Of a stretch of DNA of 20,600 nt, positions 6,594-14,170 are shown one piece after another. Below the pieces are notes generated by a model. The model worked only from the letters and a program-made list of their open reading frames with translations, was not told where the DNA came from and searched no databases. This DNA comes from Bifidobacterium breve (GTDB lineage Bacteria > Actinomycetota > Actinomycetes > Nanopelagicales > Nanopelagicaceae): the NCBI GenBank assembly GCA_943324025.2, contig CALPKA020000002.1, positions 1 through 20,600 on the forward strand, in the 5' to 3' direction. Each line of letters starts with the position of its first letter. Within the stretch, counting starts at the first letter, position 1. The position numbers were made by a program, and so were the translations under genes.

Positions 6594-9500
6594 ATGAATT
6601 CCCTTCGCGAAGCTCTTAAAAAGCGAGTGGTTATAGCTGATGGTGCTATGGGAACTATGCTTCAAAATCAAAACCCTACCTTGGCTGATTTTGAAAATCA
6701 CGAGGGTTGTAATGAAATTTTGAATATCACTAGACCCGATATCGTTAAAGCGGTGCATATTGAATATTTAAAAACAGGAGTAGATGCAATTGAAACAAAC
6801 ACCTTTGGAGCAAATTTTGCGAACTTAGCTGAATATGGAATAGAAGATAGAATTTTTGAACTTGCCTTGGCAGGTGCAAAAATTGCGCGTGAAGCAGCAG
6901 ATGAATTTTCTACAACAGATAATCTTCGTTGGGTATTAGGGTCATTAGGACCTGGAACCAAACTTCCAACTCTTGGTCATACTACTTATCAAAATCTGAA
7001 GGATGCATATGCAACAGCATCTAAGGGAGTAATACAGGGCGGTGTCGATGCGATCCTTATTGAAACAGCACAAGATCTTTTGCAAGCAAAAGCAGCTATT
7101 AATGGTGCACGTGAGGCAATAAAACTTTCAAAAAAAGATATCGTATTGATTGCTCAGGTTACTGTTGAAACTAACGGCACAATGTTGATGGGATCTGAGA
7201 TCGGTGCTGCTCTGAATGCCCTTGAGCCATTAGGCATCGATTTAATCGGTCTTAATTGTGCAACAGGACCTGCAGAGATGAGCGAACATTTACGGGTGTT
7301 GAGCAAAGGAGCATCAGTAGGAATTTCAGTTATGCCCAATGCAGGTTTACCTGTTTTAGGTGAAAATGGAGCACATTATCCTTTAACGCCAAATGAACTG
7401 GCATCTTCATTAAAGCAATTCGTGGCAGATTACAAAGTTAATCTCATTGGTGGTTGTTGCGGCACTACACCAGCGCATATGAAGGAAGTTGTTAAGCAAA
7501 TTCATGGAACAGAAAATTCAAATCGCAGTATAAATCGTGAAATTGGGGCATCGTCGTTATATCAATTCGTTGGGTTTAAGCAGGACAATACTTATTTGGC
7601 CATCGGTGAAAGAGCAAATGCAAATGGATCGAAGGCGTTTAAAGAAGCTCTACTGAAAGAGGATTGGCAAAGCTGTGTAGAAATTGGGCGAGATCAGATA
7701 CGAGATGGCGCACATATGCTTGATCTATCAGTTGATTATGTTGGTCGCGATGGAGTGGCTGATATGAAAGAACTAGCCTTTAGATTTGCAACTACTTCAA
7801 CATTGCCGATTGTGTTGGATTCCACTGAACCAGCTGTTTTGAAAGCCGGATTGGAGCAATTAGGCGGAAGGTCGGTGATTAATTCTGTTAATTTTGAAGA
7901 TGGAGATGGCGAATCATCTAGATTTGCAAAAATTATGCCGTTGGTAGTTGAACACGGAGCGGCAGTGATTGCACTAACAATCGATGAAAAAGGACAGGCT
8001 CGAGATGCTGATTGGAAAATCAAGGTATCTAGAAGATTGGTTACTGATTTAACTTCAAAATGGGGAATGCGTACTTGCGATATTTTGATTGATTGTTTAA
8101 CTTTTCCAATCGCAACCGGCCAAGAAGAGACCCGGAAAGATGGTATTGAAACTTTGAAAGCTATTCGACTATTGAAAGAGGAATTCCCAGAGGTTCAAAC
8201 AACTTTAGGTGTGAGTAATATTTCCTTTGGTCTAAATCCTGCGGCGCGTATAGTTTTAAATTCAGTGTTCTTAGCTGAAGCTGTAAAAGCAGGCTTGGAT
8301 TCAGCAATAGTTCATCCATCAAAGATAACCCCAATGAATCGTATAGATCCTGAACATTTGAAAGTGGCTTTGGATTTAGTTTATGACAAACGTGAATATG
8401 ATCAATCAGGTGAGATAACTTATGACCCTTTAACTAAATTCTTGGAATTGTTTGAAAATGTGCAAGTTCACTCATCCAAAGAAAGTAGGGCGGCTGAATT
8501 AGCTGCTTTGCCATTAGAAGAGAGATTACAACGAAGAATTATTGATGGCGAAAAAGTTGGTTTGTCAGAGGATTTGCAAACTGCTTTAACCTCTGGAATT
8601 CCAGCTTTAACCATTATCAATGATTATCTCCTTTCTGGCATGAAAACTGTTGGTGAATTGTTTGGCAAGGGAGAAATGCAACTGCCTTTCGTATTGCAAT
8701 CTGCGGAGGTAATGAAAACAGCTGTGGCATATCTTGAACCGCATATAGAGAAAACTGATGATAAAGGTAGAGGAAAAATTTTGTTAGCCACCGTTAAGGG
8801 TGATGTTCATGATATAGGTAAGAATTTAGTAGATATTATTTTGTCCAATAATGGTTACGACACTGTGAATATCGGTATTAAACAAACTGTGAACGAGATT
8901 ATTGATGCTGCGTTAAAGAACGATGTGGATGTAATAGGAATGTCTGGATTATTGGTTAAATCAACAGTAATTATGAAAGAGAATTTACAGGAGTTAGAAA
9001 GCAGAGGAATGGCGGAGAAATGGCCCATCGTTCTTGGTGGTGCCGCATTAACACGCTCATATGTTGAGCAGGATTTGAGTGAACAATTTCCTGGAACTGT
9101 TAGATATGCAAAGGATGCATTCGAGGGATTGAAATTAATGGATTTATTAATGGGAATTAAGAAAGGTGTTGCGGGAGTTGAACTTCCCCCTTTGAAACCA
9201 CGTAGAACGGCAAAACGAGAAACAGGACTAGCAAAGGAAGTTGATCTTGTTAGAAGTGATGTTTCTGAACTTAACCCGGTTCCGGCTGCACCGTTTTTTG
9301 GTTCAAAAGTTGTAAAAGGTATTGCGCTGGCAGATTATGTTCAAATGCTTGACGAACGAGCTCTATTTCTGGGTCAATGGGGATTGAAAGGCAAAGATTT
9401 TGAAGAGATGGCAAAAGAACAAGGACGGCCACAGTTAAGAAGTTTGTTAAACGAAGTCCAATCTAAGGGCTGGTTAAATTCTGCAGTTGTGTATGGATAT

Positions 9501-10067
9501 TTCCCATGCGTAAGTGAAGGCAATGACCTAATTGTTTTGCATCACGAAGGTCCACTGAAGAATCAGGAGAGGGTGCGATTTACTTTTCCACGTCAAAGTA
9601 GAGATCGTAGATTATGTCTTTCTGATTTTTTTAAGAGTCGAAGTAGCGGTGAAATAGATGTTGTAAGTTTTCAAGTAGTAACAATGGGAGAATCGATTAG
9701 CAGAGCCATCAATGAACTCTTCCAGAAGAATCTTTACAGAGAGTATTTAGAGCTCCACGGCCTTTCGGTTCAGTTAACGGAGTCTTTAACCGAGCATTGG
9801 CATGCTAGAACTCGTGAAGAATTGGCCATAGATGGTCAAGATTCTAAGAAATTAGATGAGATTTTTAGCCAGGGATATCAAGGATCTCGTTACTCATTTG
9901 GGTACCCAGCGTGCCCAGATTTAGAACAGCAAACTCAAATCTTTGAATTATTGGAGCCAGAGCGGATTGGTGTAACCCTTTCAGATGAATTCCAGCTTTA
10001 TCCTGAGCAATCAACCTCTTCAATAGTTTTGCATCATCCAGAAGCAAAGTATTTCAACGCATCATGA
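6594..10067 (+). CDS. metH: Cobalamin-dependent methionine synthase
   Basis: Transfers the methyl group of 5-methyltetrahydrofolate to homocysteine via methylcobalamin, making methionine in the cytosol. The 1157 residues hold all four modules. First is the homocysteine-binding barrel (about 1-320), with zinc ligands C222, C288 and C289 (GLNCATGP and GGCCGTTPAH). Next is the pterin-binding barrel (about 340-620), opening with GERANANGSKAF. The cap and B12 domain (about 640-870) has the cobalt-ligating H739 in GDVHDIGKN. Last is the AdoMet-binding reactivation domain (about 910-1157), with the RYSFGYPACPD motif near the end. Length is close to other actinobacterial MetH. The complete set means the cell depends on B12 supply or synthesis for this route. 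The HAD gene downstream overlaps by 4 nt, so metH, the HAD gene and trmI probably share a transcript. Confidence 0.97.
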   Translation: MNSLREALKKRVVIADGAMGTMLQNQNPTLADFENHEGCNEILNITRPDIVKAVHIEYLKTGVDAIETNTFGANFANLAEYGIEDRIFELALAGAKIAREAADEFSTTDNLRWVLGSLGPGTKLPTLGHTTYQNLKDAYATASKGVIQGGVDAILIETAQDLLQAKAAINGAREAIKLSKKDIVLIAQVTVETNGTMLMGSEIGAALNALEPLGIDLIGLNCATGPAEMSEHLRVLSKGASVGISVMPNAGLPVLGENGAHYPLTPNELASSLKQFVADYKVNLIGGCCGTTPAHMKEVVKQIHGTENSNRSINREIGASSLYQFVGFKQDNTYLAIGERANANGSKAFKEALLKEDWQSCVEIGRDQIRDGAHMLDLSVDYVGRDGVADMKELAFRFATTSTLPIVLDSTEPAVLKAGLEQLGGRSVINSVNFEDGDGESSRFAKIMPLVVEHGAAVIALTIDEKGQARDADWKIKVSRRLVTDLTSKWGMRTCDILIDCLTFPIATGQEETRKDGIETLKAIRLLKEEFPEVQTTLGVSNISFGLNPAARIVLNSVFLAEAVKAGLDSAIVHPSKITPMNRIDPEHLKVALDLVYDKREYDQSGEITYDPLTKFLELFENVQVHSSKESRAAELAALPLEERLQRRIIDGEKVGLSEDLQTALTSGIPALTIINDYLLSGMKTVGELFGKGEMQLPFVLQSAEVMKTAVAYLEPHIEKTDDKGRGKILLATVKGDVHDIGKNLVDIILSNNGYDTVNIGIKQTVNEIIDAALKNDVDVIGMSGLLVKSTVIMKENLQELESRGMAEKWPIVLGGAALTRSYVEQDLSEQFPGTVRYAKDAFEGLKLMDLLMGIKKGVAGVELPPLKPRRTAKRETGLAKEVDLVRSDVSELNPVPAAPFFGSKVVKGIALADYVQMLDERALFLGQWGLKGKDFEEMAKEQGRPQLRSLLNEVQSKGWLNSAVVYGYFPCVSEGNDLIVLHHEGPLKNQERVRFTFPRQSRDRRLCLSDFFKSRSSGEIDVVSFQVVTMGESISRAINELFQKNLYREYLELHGLSVQLTESLTEHWHARTREELAIDGQDSKKLDEIFSQGYQGSRYSFGYPACPDLEQQTQIFELLEPERIGVTLSDEFQLYPEQSTSSIVLHHPEAKYFNAS

Positions 10068-10729
10068 GTGCAATTTTGTTCGATATGGATGGCACTTTAA
10101 TTGATTCTGAACCGCTTTGGTTGGCGGCCGAAAAACAAGTTATGGAAGAGGTTGGTAGTACTTGGGATGAAACGGATCAAATAAATTGTCTTGGCGGACC
10201 TATGGAAAGAACTGAACGATATATGCAGGATAGAACTGGAAATATCAAACCATTTGGGTATTTTGGATCACGTTTAGATTTAGTTATGGAAGAGAAACTT
10301 TTAAATGAACTTGAACTTCTCCCAAACGCGTTAGATCTGTTATCTGAATGCAAAAATGCCAATATTCAAATGGCACTAGTTACGGCAAGTACTGGACGTC
10401 AGATGCGTTCAGCTTTAACTAGGTTCCCAAAGGATATATTTGGGGCGACAGTTTCTCGAGATGATGTTTCGATCACCAAGCCAAATCCTGAACCGTATTT
10501 GAAAGCTGCAAGTATCTTGGGAGTTGATATTAGAAATTGCATAGTCTTTGAAGACTCCTTAACTGGTGTGGCATCTGGATTATCGGCTGGGGCACAGGTA
10601 ATTGGTATTCCACATTTAGTAGAGATGAAACCAAGTTCAAATCTACGGGTTATTGATTCTTTAGCGTCAGTTGATTTAAAGCAATTACTCGATTGGTATC
10701 CGGATTTAGGTAGTAGGATTGGTAAATAA
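10064..10729 (+). CDS. HAD-superfamily hydrolase (subfamily IA, beta-phosphoglucomutase-like)
   Basis: A cytosolic phosphatase or phosphomutase of the haloacid dehalogenase superfamily. The 221 residues carry motif I DMDGT (nucleophile D7, D9), motif II threonine T107 in LVTAST, motif III lysine K139 in ITKPNPEPY, and motif IV ED (E163-D164). A helical cap occupies about 15-85, typical of subfamily IA. The Pro140-Asn-Pro pattern is common in beta-phosphoglucomutase-like enzymes, but the substrate cannot be named. It overlaps the metH stop by 4 nt (ATGA) and its own TAA overlaps the trmI ATG by 1 nt. A HAD protein beside metH is frequent in actinobacteria, so a housekeeping or damage-repair role linked to that neighbourhood is possible but unproven. 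Confidence 0.9.
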   Translation: MSAILFDMDGTLIDSEPLWLAAEKQVMEEVGSTWDETDQINCLGGPMERTERYMQDRTGNIKPFGYFGSRLDLVMEEKLLNELELLPNALDLLSECKNANIQMALVTASTGRQMRSALTRFPKDIFGATVSRDDVSITKPNPEPYLKAASILGVDIRNCIVFEDSLTGVASGLSAGAQVIGIPHLVEMKPSSNLRVIDSLASVDLKQLLDWYPDLGSRIGK

Positions 10730-11574
10730 TGAGCGATCGCAATTTTCAATACGGGGATCGCGTTCAGTTGACCGATGCTAAAGGTAAATTGTATTCAATT
10801 ACTTTGACCGCTGGTGCTGAGTGGCATACTCATAAAGGAATGCTCAAGCACGATGAATTAGTTGGGATTCCTGAAGGTTCTATCGTCGTCACCAATGGAG
10901 AATTGAAATTTCAAGCCTTTCGTCCACTTTTAGCTGATTATGTTCTGTCAATGCCAAGAGGGGCAACAATAATTTATCCAAAAGATGCTGCCATGATTTT
11001 GGGTGTAGCAGACATTAAACCGGGTGTGAGAGTTTTAGAGGCTGGGGTAGGTTCAGGCGCGTTAAGTATCTCTATTTTAAGAGCTATAGGAGAAAACGGT
11101 TTTCTTCACTCTGTAGAAATTCGCGATGATTTTGCAAAGATATCTGAAAAGAATGTTTCGAGTTATTTTGGTGAAAAACCGGCTAATTGGAAACTCAGTG
11201 TTGGTGCGCTTCAGGAGCAGCAGTTAGAAAATAATTATGATCGGATTGTGTTAGATATGTTGGCGCCTTGGGAATGTATGGATGTTGCATCTAATGCATT
11301 AGTGCCTGGTGGTGTCTTCATGTCATACGTAGCCACTACAACTCAATTATCGAGAATCGCTGAAGCAATAAAAGAGAGTGGTAATTTTACCGAACCTGAA
11401 TCCAGCGAAACTATTGTCAGGGGATGGCATCATGAAGGTTTGGCAGTTAGACCTCAGCATCGAATGATTGGACACACTGGATTTTTAGTCTTTGCAAGAA
11501 GGATGGCGCCAGGAGTTGCGGTTTTACAGAGGCGACGTCGCCCATCTAAAGGTTCTTATGATCTGCCTGAATAA
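10729..11574 (+). CDS. trmI: tRNA (adenine-58-N1)-methyltransferase TrmI
   Basis: Methylates N1 of adenine 58 in the T-loop of tRNAs using S-adenosylmethionine. The 281 residues match the actinobacterial form (Rv2118c). An N-terminal beta domain with the WHTHKG segment (32-37) is followed by a Rossmann fold with motif I VLEAGVGSGALS (102-113), the AdoMet ribose-binding E130 in SVEIRDD, and the motif IV D176 in IVLDMLAPWE. The basic tail RRRRPSKGSYDLPE ends the protein. It is the last gene of the metH-HAD-trmI chain. In many actinobacteria trmI sits at one edge of the proteasome locus. Here the next gene, one base away, is a convergent FKBP lipoprotein, and no mpa/arc gene follows. Confidence 0.95.
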   Translation: MSDRNFQYGDRVQLTDAKGKLYSITLTAGAEWHTHKGMLKHDELVGIPEGSIVVTNGELKFQAFRPLLADYVLSMPRGATIIYPKDAAMILGVADIKPGVRVLEAGVGSGALSISILRAIGENGFLHSVEIRDDFAKISEKNVSSYFGEKPANWKLSVGALQEQQLENNYDRIVLDMLAPWECMDVASNALVPGGVFMSYVATTTQLSRIAEAIKESGNFTEPESSETIVRGWHHEGLAVRPQHRMIGHTGFLVFARRMAPGVAVLQRRRRPSKGSYDLPE

Positions 11575-11575
11575 A

Positions 11576-12076
11576 TTAAAGTACTGAAATTAGATCAACA
11601 ACGAATATTAATGTTTCATTAGGCCCGATGGCTCCGCCTGCTCCTTGAGCTCCATAACCAAGATCTGGTGGAATGACTAACAATCTGCGTCCGCCCTCTT
11701 TCATTCCTGGAATTCCTTGCTGCCATCCTGCGATTACACCACTTAAAGGAAATGTTGCTGTTTGCCCGGAATCCCAAGAGGACTCAACTAGAACGCCAGT
11801 ACTCCATGCCATAAGTGTGTAATGAACTTCAAGAGTTGAAGTTGCGACAGCTTCTTTGCCATCTCCTTCAAAAATATCTGTTTTTGTTAATGTTGCCGGA
11901 GGATTTCCAACTGGTGCAGAGATTGTTGGTTTCGCACCCTTTGATCCAGTAATTGCAGGATTGGCTGAGCTGTTTGTAGCTGAATTAACCATGGGATCCA
12001 CTCCTCCATCAGTAGTACAAGCGCTTAAAAGCATCGCAGATATAGCCACTACGAGGAATTTACGAGAAATGCGCAC
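11576..12076 (-). CDS. FKBP-type peptidyl-prolyl isomerase, lipoprotein
   Basis: A cis-trans prolyl isomerase predicted to be lipid-anchored on the outer face of the cytoplasmic membrane. With the GTG start at 12074-12076 the protein is 166 residues with a clean signal peptide (MRISRKFLVV...) and lipobox LLSAC, C20 being the lipidated cysteine. A Ser/Thr/Pro-rich linker runs to about residue 62. The FKBP domain (about 63-166) keeps the active-site pattern: Y86, F109, the VIAGW stretch (V114, I115, W118), Y141 and F158. FKBP12's Asp37 is matched by Glu98. An in-frame TTG at 12091 would only add five residues before the signal peptide. FKBP genes often lie between pafA and pafB in actinobacteria; here it is on the opposite strand from pafBC. 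It is a likely substrate of the Lnt encoded at the right end. Confidence 0.93.
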   Translation of the reverse strand: MRISRKFLVVAISAMLLSACTTDGGVDPMVNSATNSSANPAITGSKGAKPTISAPVGNPPATLTKTDIFEGDGKEAVATSTLEVHYTLMAWSTGVLVESSWDSGQTATFPLSGVIAGWQQGIPGMKEGGRRLLVIPPDLGYGAQGAGGAIGPNETLIFVVDLISVL

Positions 12077-12081
12077 ACCGT

Positions 12082-12087
12082 ATATTA
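12082..12087 (-). promoter_or_regulatory. Putative -10 box of the FKBP lipoprotein gene
   Basis: Minus-strand TAATAT ends 5 nt before the chosen GTG at 12076. The match to TANNNT is good and the distance is slightly short for a leaderless start. It faces the pafB box 20 bp away in a 43-bp divergent intergenic region. Confidence 0.38.
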
Positions 12088-12107
12088 GCAAAGATTTCCT
12101 AAATGGC

Positions 12108-12113
12108 TAACCT
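12108..12113 (+). promoter_or_regulatory. Putative leaderless -10 box of pafBC
   Basis: TAACCT ends 6 nt before the GTG at 12120, identical in sequence and spacing to the box before the phosphatase operon. The purine run GGAGGG (12115-12120) touches the start codon and is too close to act as a normal Shine-Dalgarno for it. Confidence 0.42.
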
Positions 12114-12119
12114 TGGAGG

Positions 12120-13043
12120 GTGAGTGATCAAAAAACAGAACGTTTAATTAATTTGACGCTCGCACTTTTAGCAAGCAAGCGATATCTTTCAAAATCTGAG
12201 ATTTTTAATACGGTGGCCGGATACAGCGGCAGCGCTGAATCTATGGAGCGTATGTTTGAACGCGATAAAGATGAATTGCGAAATCTTGGAATCCAAATCG
12301 AAGTTAGAGCTTTAGATCCTTTATTTGAAGATGATCAAGGTTATCTAATCGCATCCGACACTTTCCAGATCAATTCTGATGATTTTTCAAATGATGATCT
12401 AGTACTTCTAAATATGGCGGCGAATCTATGGAGTTCTTCAGAACTTGGAGAAGAAGCTAAAACTGCCTTACTAAAAATACATTCCATAGCGGGTCCAATA
12501 AACAATGATCAGATATTTGCGGGATCGATTATTGATAACCAAGATGCAAAAATACTAACTGAAATATTTGATGCTGTTGATAATCAAATCGAATTGCAAT
12601 TTCGGTATAAAGGTTCACAAAGGCAGGTCAAACCTTATGGCTTATTCACTCAGAATGGTTTTTGGTACCTCGCTGCCCAGGATGATGAAGCAATCAAACA
12701 ATTTAAACTGATTAGAATTCAAGGTGACTTCGCTCTGGTAGGCAGTAAGAATTCCTTTCCTAAGCCTGAAGGGTTTGATCTTAAAGCGTTTATTGAAACC
12801 TCTTCAAAAGCAGAAGAGGTGACAGCTCAAATCTTGGTTCGCAAAAATCAAGCCTTATCTTTACGAAATCAGTTCGCAGTCACCGAGATTGATGACGAGT
12901 GGGATCAAATGCAGATCGTTTTTCATAATCAAGAGGAGTTGATCGAGAGAGTTCTTTGGTATCTAGACAGTGTTAAAGTTATTTCTCCAAGTGAATTGCG
13001 AGATGAAGTTTTGAAACGTCTGAAAGCATTTGCAAATGGTTAA
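12120..13043 (+). CDS. pafB: PafB, WYL-domain transcriptional regulator
   Basis: One half of the PafBC heterodimeric activator, which in mycobacteria drives most of the RecA/LexA-independent DNA-damage response; it was first named for its place beside pafA. The 307 residues start with GTG and KTERLINL, a usual PafB opening. They contain a winged helix-turn-helix (about 5-60) and a WYL domain (about 140-225) with the literal W182-Y183-L184, followed by a WCX-type C-terminal extension (about 230-307). The ending FANG overlaps the pafC start. No proteasome or Pup ligase gene is beside it in this window, which fits evidence from other actinobacteria that PafBC works independently of pupylation. 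Expression would come from the divergent region shared with the FKBP gene. Confidence 0.93.
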   Translation: MSDQKTERLINLTLALLASKRYLSKSEIFNTVAGYSGSAESMERMFERDKDELRNLGIQIEVRALDPLFEDDQGYLIASDTFQINSDDFSNDDLVLLNMAANLWSSSELGEEAKTALLKIHSIAGPINNDQIFAGSIIDNQDAKILTEIFDAVDNQIELQFRYKGSQRQVKPYGLFTQNGFWYLAAQDDEAIKQFKLIRIQGDFALVGSKNSFPKPEGFDLKAFIETSSKAEEVTAQILVRKNQALSLRNQFAVTEIDDEWDQMQIVFHNQEELIERVLWYLDSVKVISPSELRDEVLKRLKAFANG

Positions 13044-13944
13044 CTCAGCATCTAATCGAGCGTTACGAGCTATGGATCTAATCCCTTATATTTTGGAAAA
13101 TCCTGGTGTGAGCACAACTGAATTGGCTCAAAATTTCTCAGTTTCTGTAAAGCAGATAGAAGAGGATTTAAGTTTAATTTTCATGTGCGGTTTGCCGGGT
13201 TATACGCCATATGACCTCATCGATCTGGTGTTTGAAGATGGAATAGTCAGTGTGATTGACCCTCAAGTACTCTCCAGACCCCGAAAATTTTCCAAAGCGG
13301 AACATGTGGCAATTGTTTTAGGCTTAGAAATCTTAAAAAGCTTGATTCATGATAATCCCGAGTATCACGTGCGAATCTCAAGGGTATTGAATAAATTAAA
13401 TGAGTCAATGCCCAATGTTGAGGTATTGATGAAAAATCAGGAAAATTTTCAGTATTTTGACATCATCAATCGAGCAATCAAAATGAAACATAATTTGAAG
13501 ATAATTTATAATTCTGAAAGCAAGGACGAACAAAAGGCACGTTCGATTATACCTTTGCGAATATATCTTCAGAATGCACAAGCTTATTTATTGGCACTTG
13601 ATCCAGTTTCAAGTATTGAGAAAGTTTTTAAGATATCTAATATCAGTGCATGTGAAATCGGTGATGTCAGTGAAGTATCTTCGAGAATGGTTGAAGAAGA
13701 ACAAATTAAAGTTGAAATTATTGTTGATGAAAAACACTTGATCTTTCTCGAGCGAAACTCTTCGATAATCGTTGATCAAAAGCTGGTTCCAGAAGGAACT
13801 AAGGTAACACTCAAAGTGCGAAGTACGGACTGGATAAAGCGAGCCATTATTAGTAACGCCCCCGGTATCGAAGTGCTTTCACCTCCAGAATTGGCAACTT
13901 GGGCTAGAGAAACCGCGTCCAAGATGATTTCTTTGTACGCGTAA
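13036..13944 (+). CDS. pafC: PafC, WYL-domain transcriptional regulator
   Basis: Partner of PafB in the DNA-damage-responsive activator. From the ATG at 13036 (8-nt overlap with pafB) the protein is 302 residues; a TTG at 13030 would add only two. It has an N-terminal helix-turn-helix (about 7-50, GVSTTELAQNFSVSVKQIEEDL), a WYL domain (about 138-210) and a WCX-like C-terminal domain (about 222-302). The WYL signature is degenerate: the position holds A183-Y184-L185 in QAYLLALD. This fits a heterodimer in which the two WYL domains differ in ligand binding, though I cannot tell which residues bind. The overlap implies translational coupling and a 1:1 supply of the two subunits. Confidence 0.93.
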   Translation: MVNSASNRALRAMDLIPYILENPGVSTTELAQNFSVSVKQIEEDLSLIFMCGLPGYTPYDLIDLVFEDGIVSVIDPQVLSRPRKFSKAEHVAIVLGLEILKSLIHDNPEYHVRISRVLNKLNESMPNVEVLMKNQENFQYFDIINRAIKMKHNLKIIYNSESKDEQKARSIIPLRIYLQNAQAYLLALDPVSSIEKVFKISNISACEIGDVSEVSSRMVEEEQIKVEIIVDEKHLIFLERNSSIIVDQKLVPEGTKVTLKVRSTDWIKRAIISNAPGIEVLSPPELATWARETASKMISLYA

Positions 13945-13961
13945 ATTGGGTTGGATTGAGG

Positions 13962-13967
13962 TAGTAT
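13962..13967 (+). promoter_or_regulatory. Putative leaderless -10 box of the tatA operon
   Basis: TAGTAT ends 6 nt before the tatA ATG at 13974, inside the 29-nt gap after pafC. No Shine-Dalgarno lies between them (ttccac). This gap marks the most likely start of a new transcript covering tatA to the mannosyltransferase, although read-through from pafBC is also possible. Confidence 0.45.
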
Positions 13968-13973
13968 TTCCAC

Positions 13974-14165
13974 ATGAACTCATTGAAACCTTGGCATTTA
14001 TTGGTACTTGCGGTTGTATTTTTAGTCTTGTTTGGTTCTAAGCGTCTTCCTGATTCTGCACGGTCGCTGGGAAGATCATTGCGCATATTTAAGAGTGAAG
14101 TTCAAGAAATGAATAAGGATGATTCAAAAGAGGATAAAAAATCAGATCCAAGTTCTGATAAGTAA
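13974..14165 (+). CDS. tatA: Sec-independent translocase subunit TatA
   Basis: Pore-forming small membrane subunit of the twin-arginine translocase, which exports folded proteins across the cytoplasmic membrane. The 63 residues show the standard layout. A single transmembrane helix spans about 5-20, followed by the FG hinge (F20-G21), the conserved K23 and L25-P26 of FGSKRLPD, an amphipathic helix (about 27-46), and a charged Asp/Lys/Ser tail. The tatC gene follows 5 nt later. No TatB is visible in the window, so either TatA serves both functions or tatB lies elsewhere, as it does in many actinobacteria. Confidence 0.95.
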   Translation: MNSLKPWHLLVLAVVFLVLFGSKRLPDSARSLGRSLRIFKSEVQEMNKDDSKEDKKSDPSSDK

Positions 14166-14170
14166 CCAGC

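Noticed and set aside
10399..10749. 116-codon minus-strand open frame
   Set aside because: It is antisense to the HAD hydrolase gene, with no recognisable domain and no promoter or ribosome binding site.
12077..12091. TTG start five codons upstream for the FKBP gene
   Set aside because: It would place five extra non-basic residues ahead of a signal peptide that starts properly at the GTG at 12076, and it would overlap the likely -10 box.
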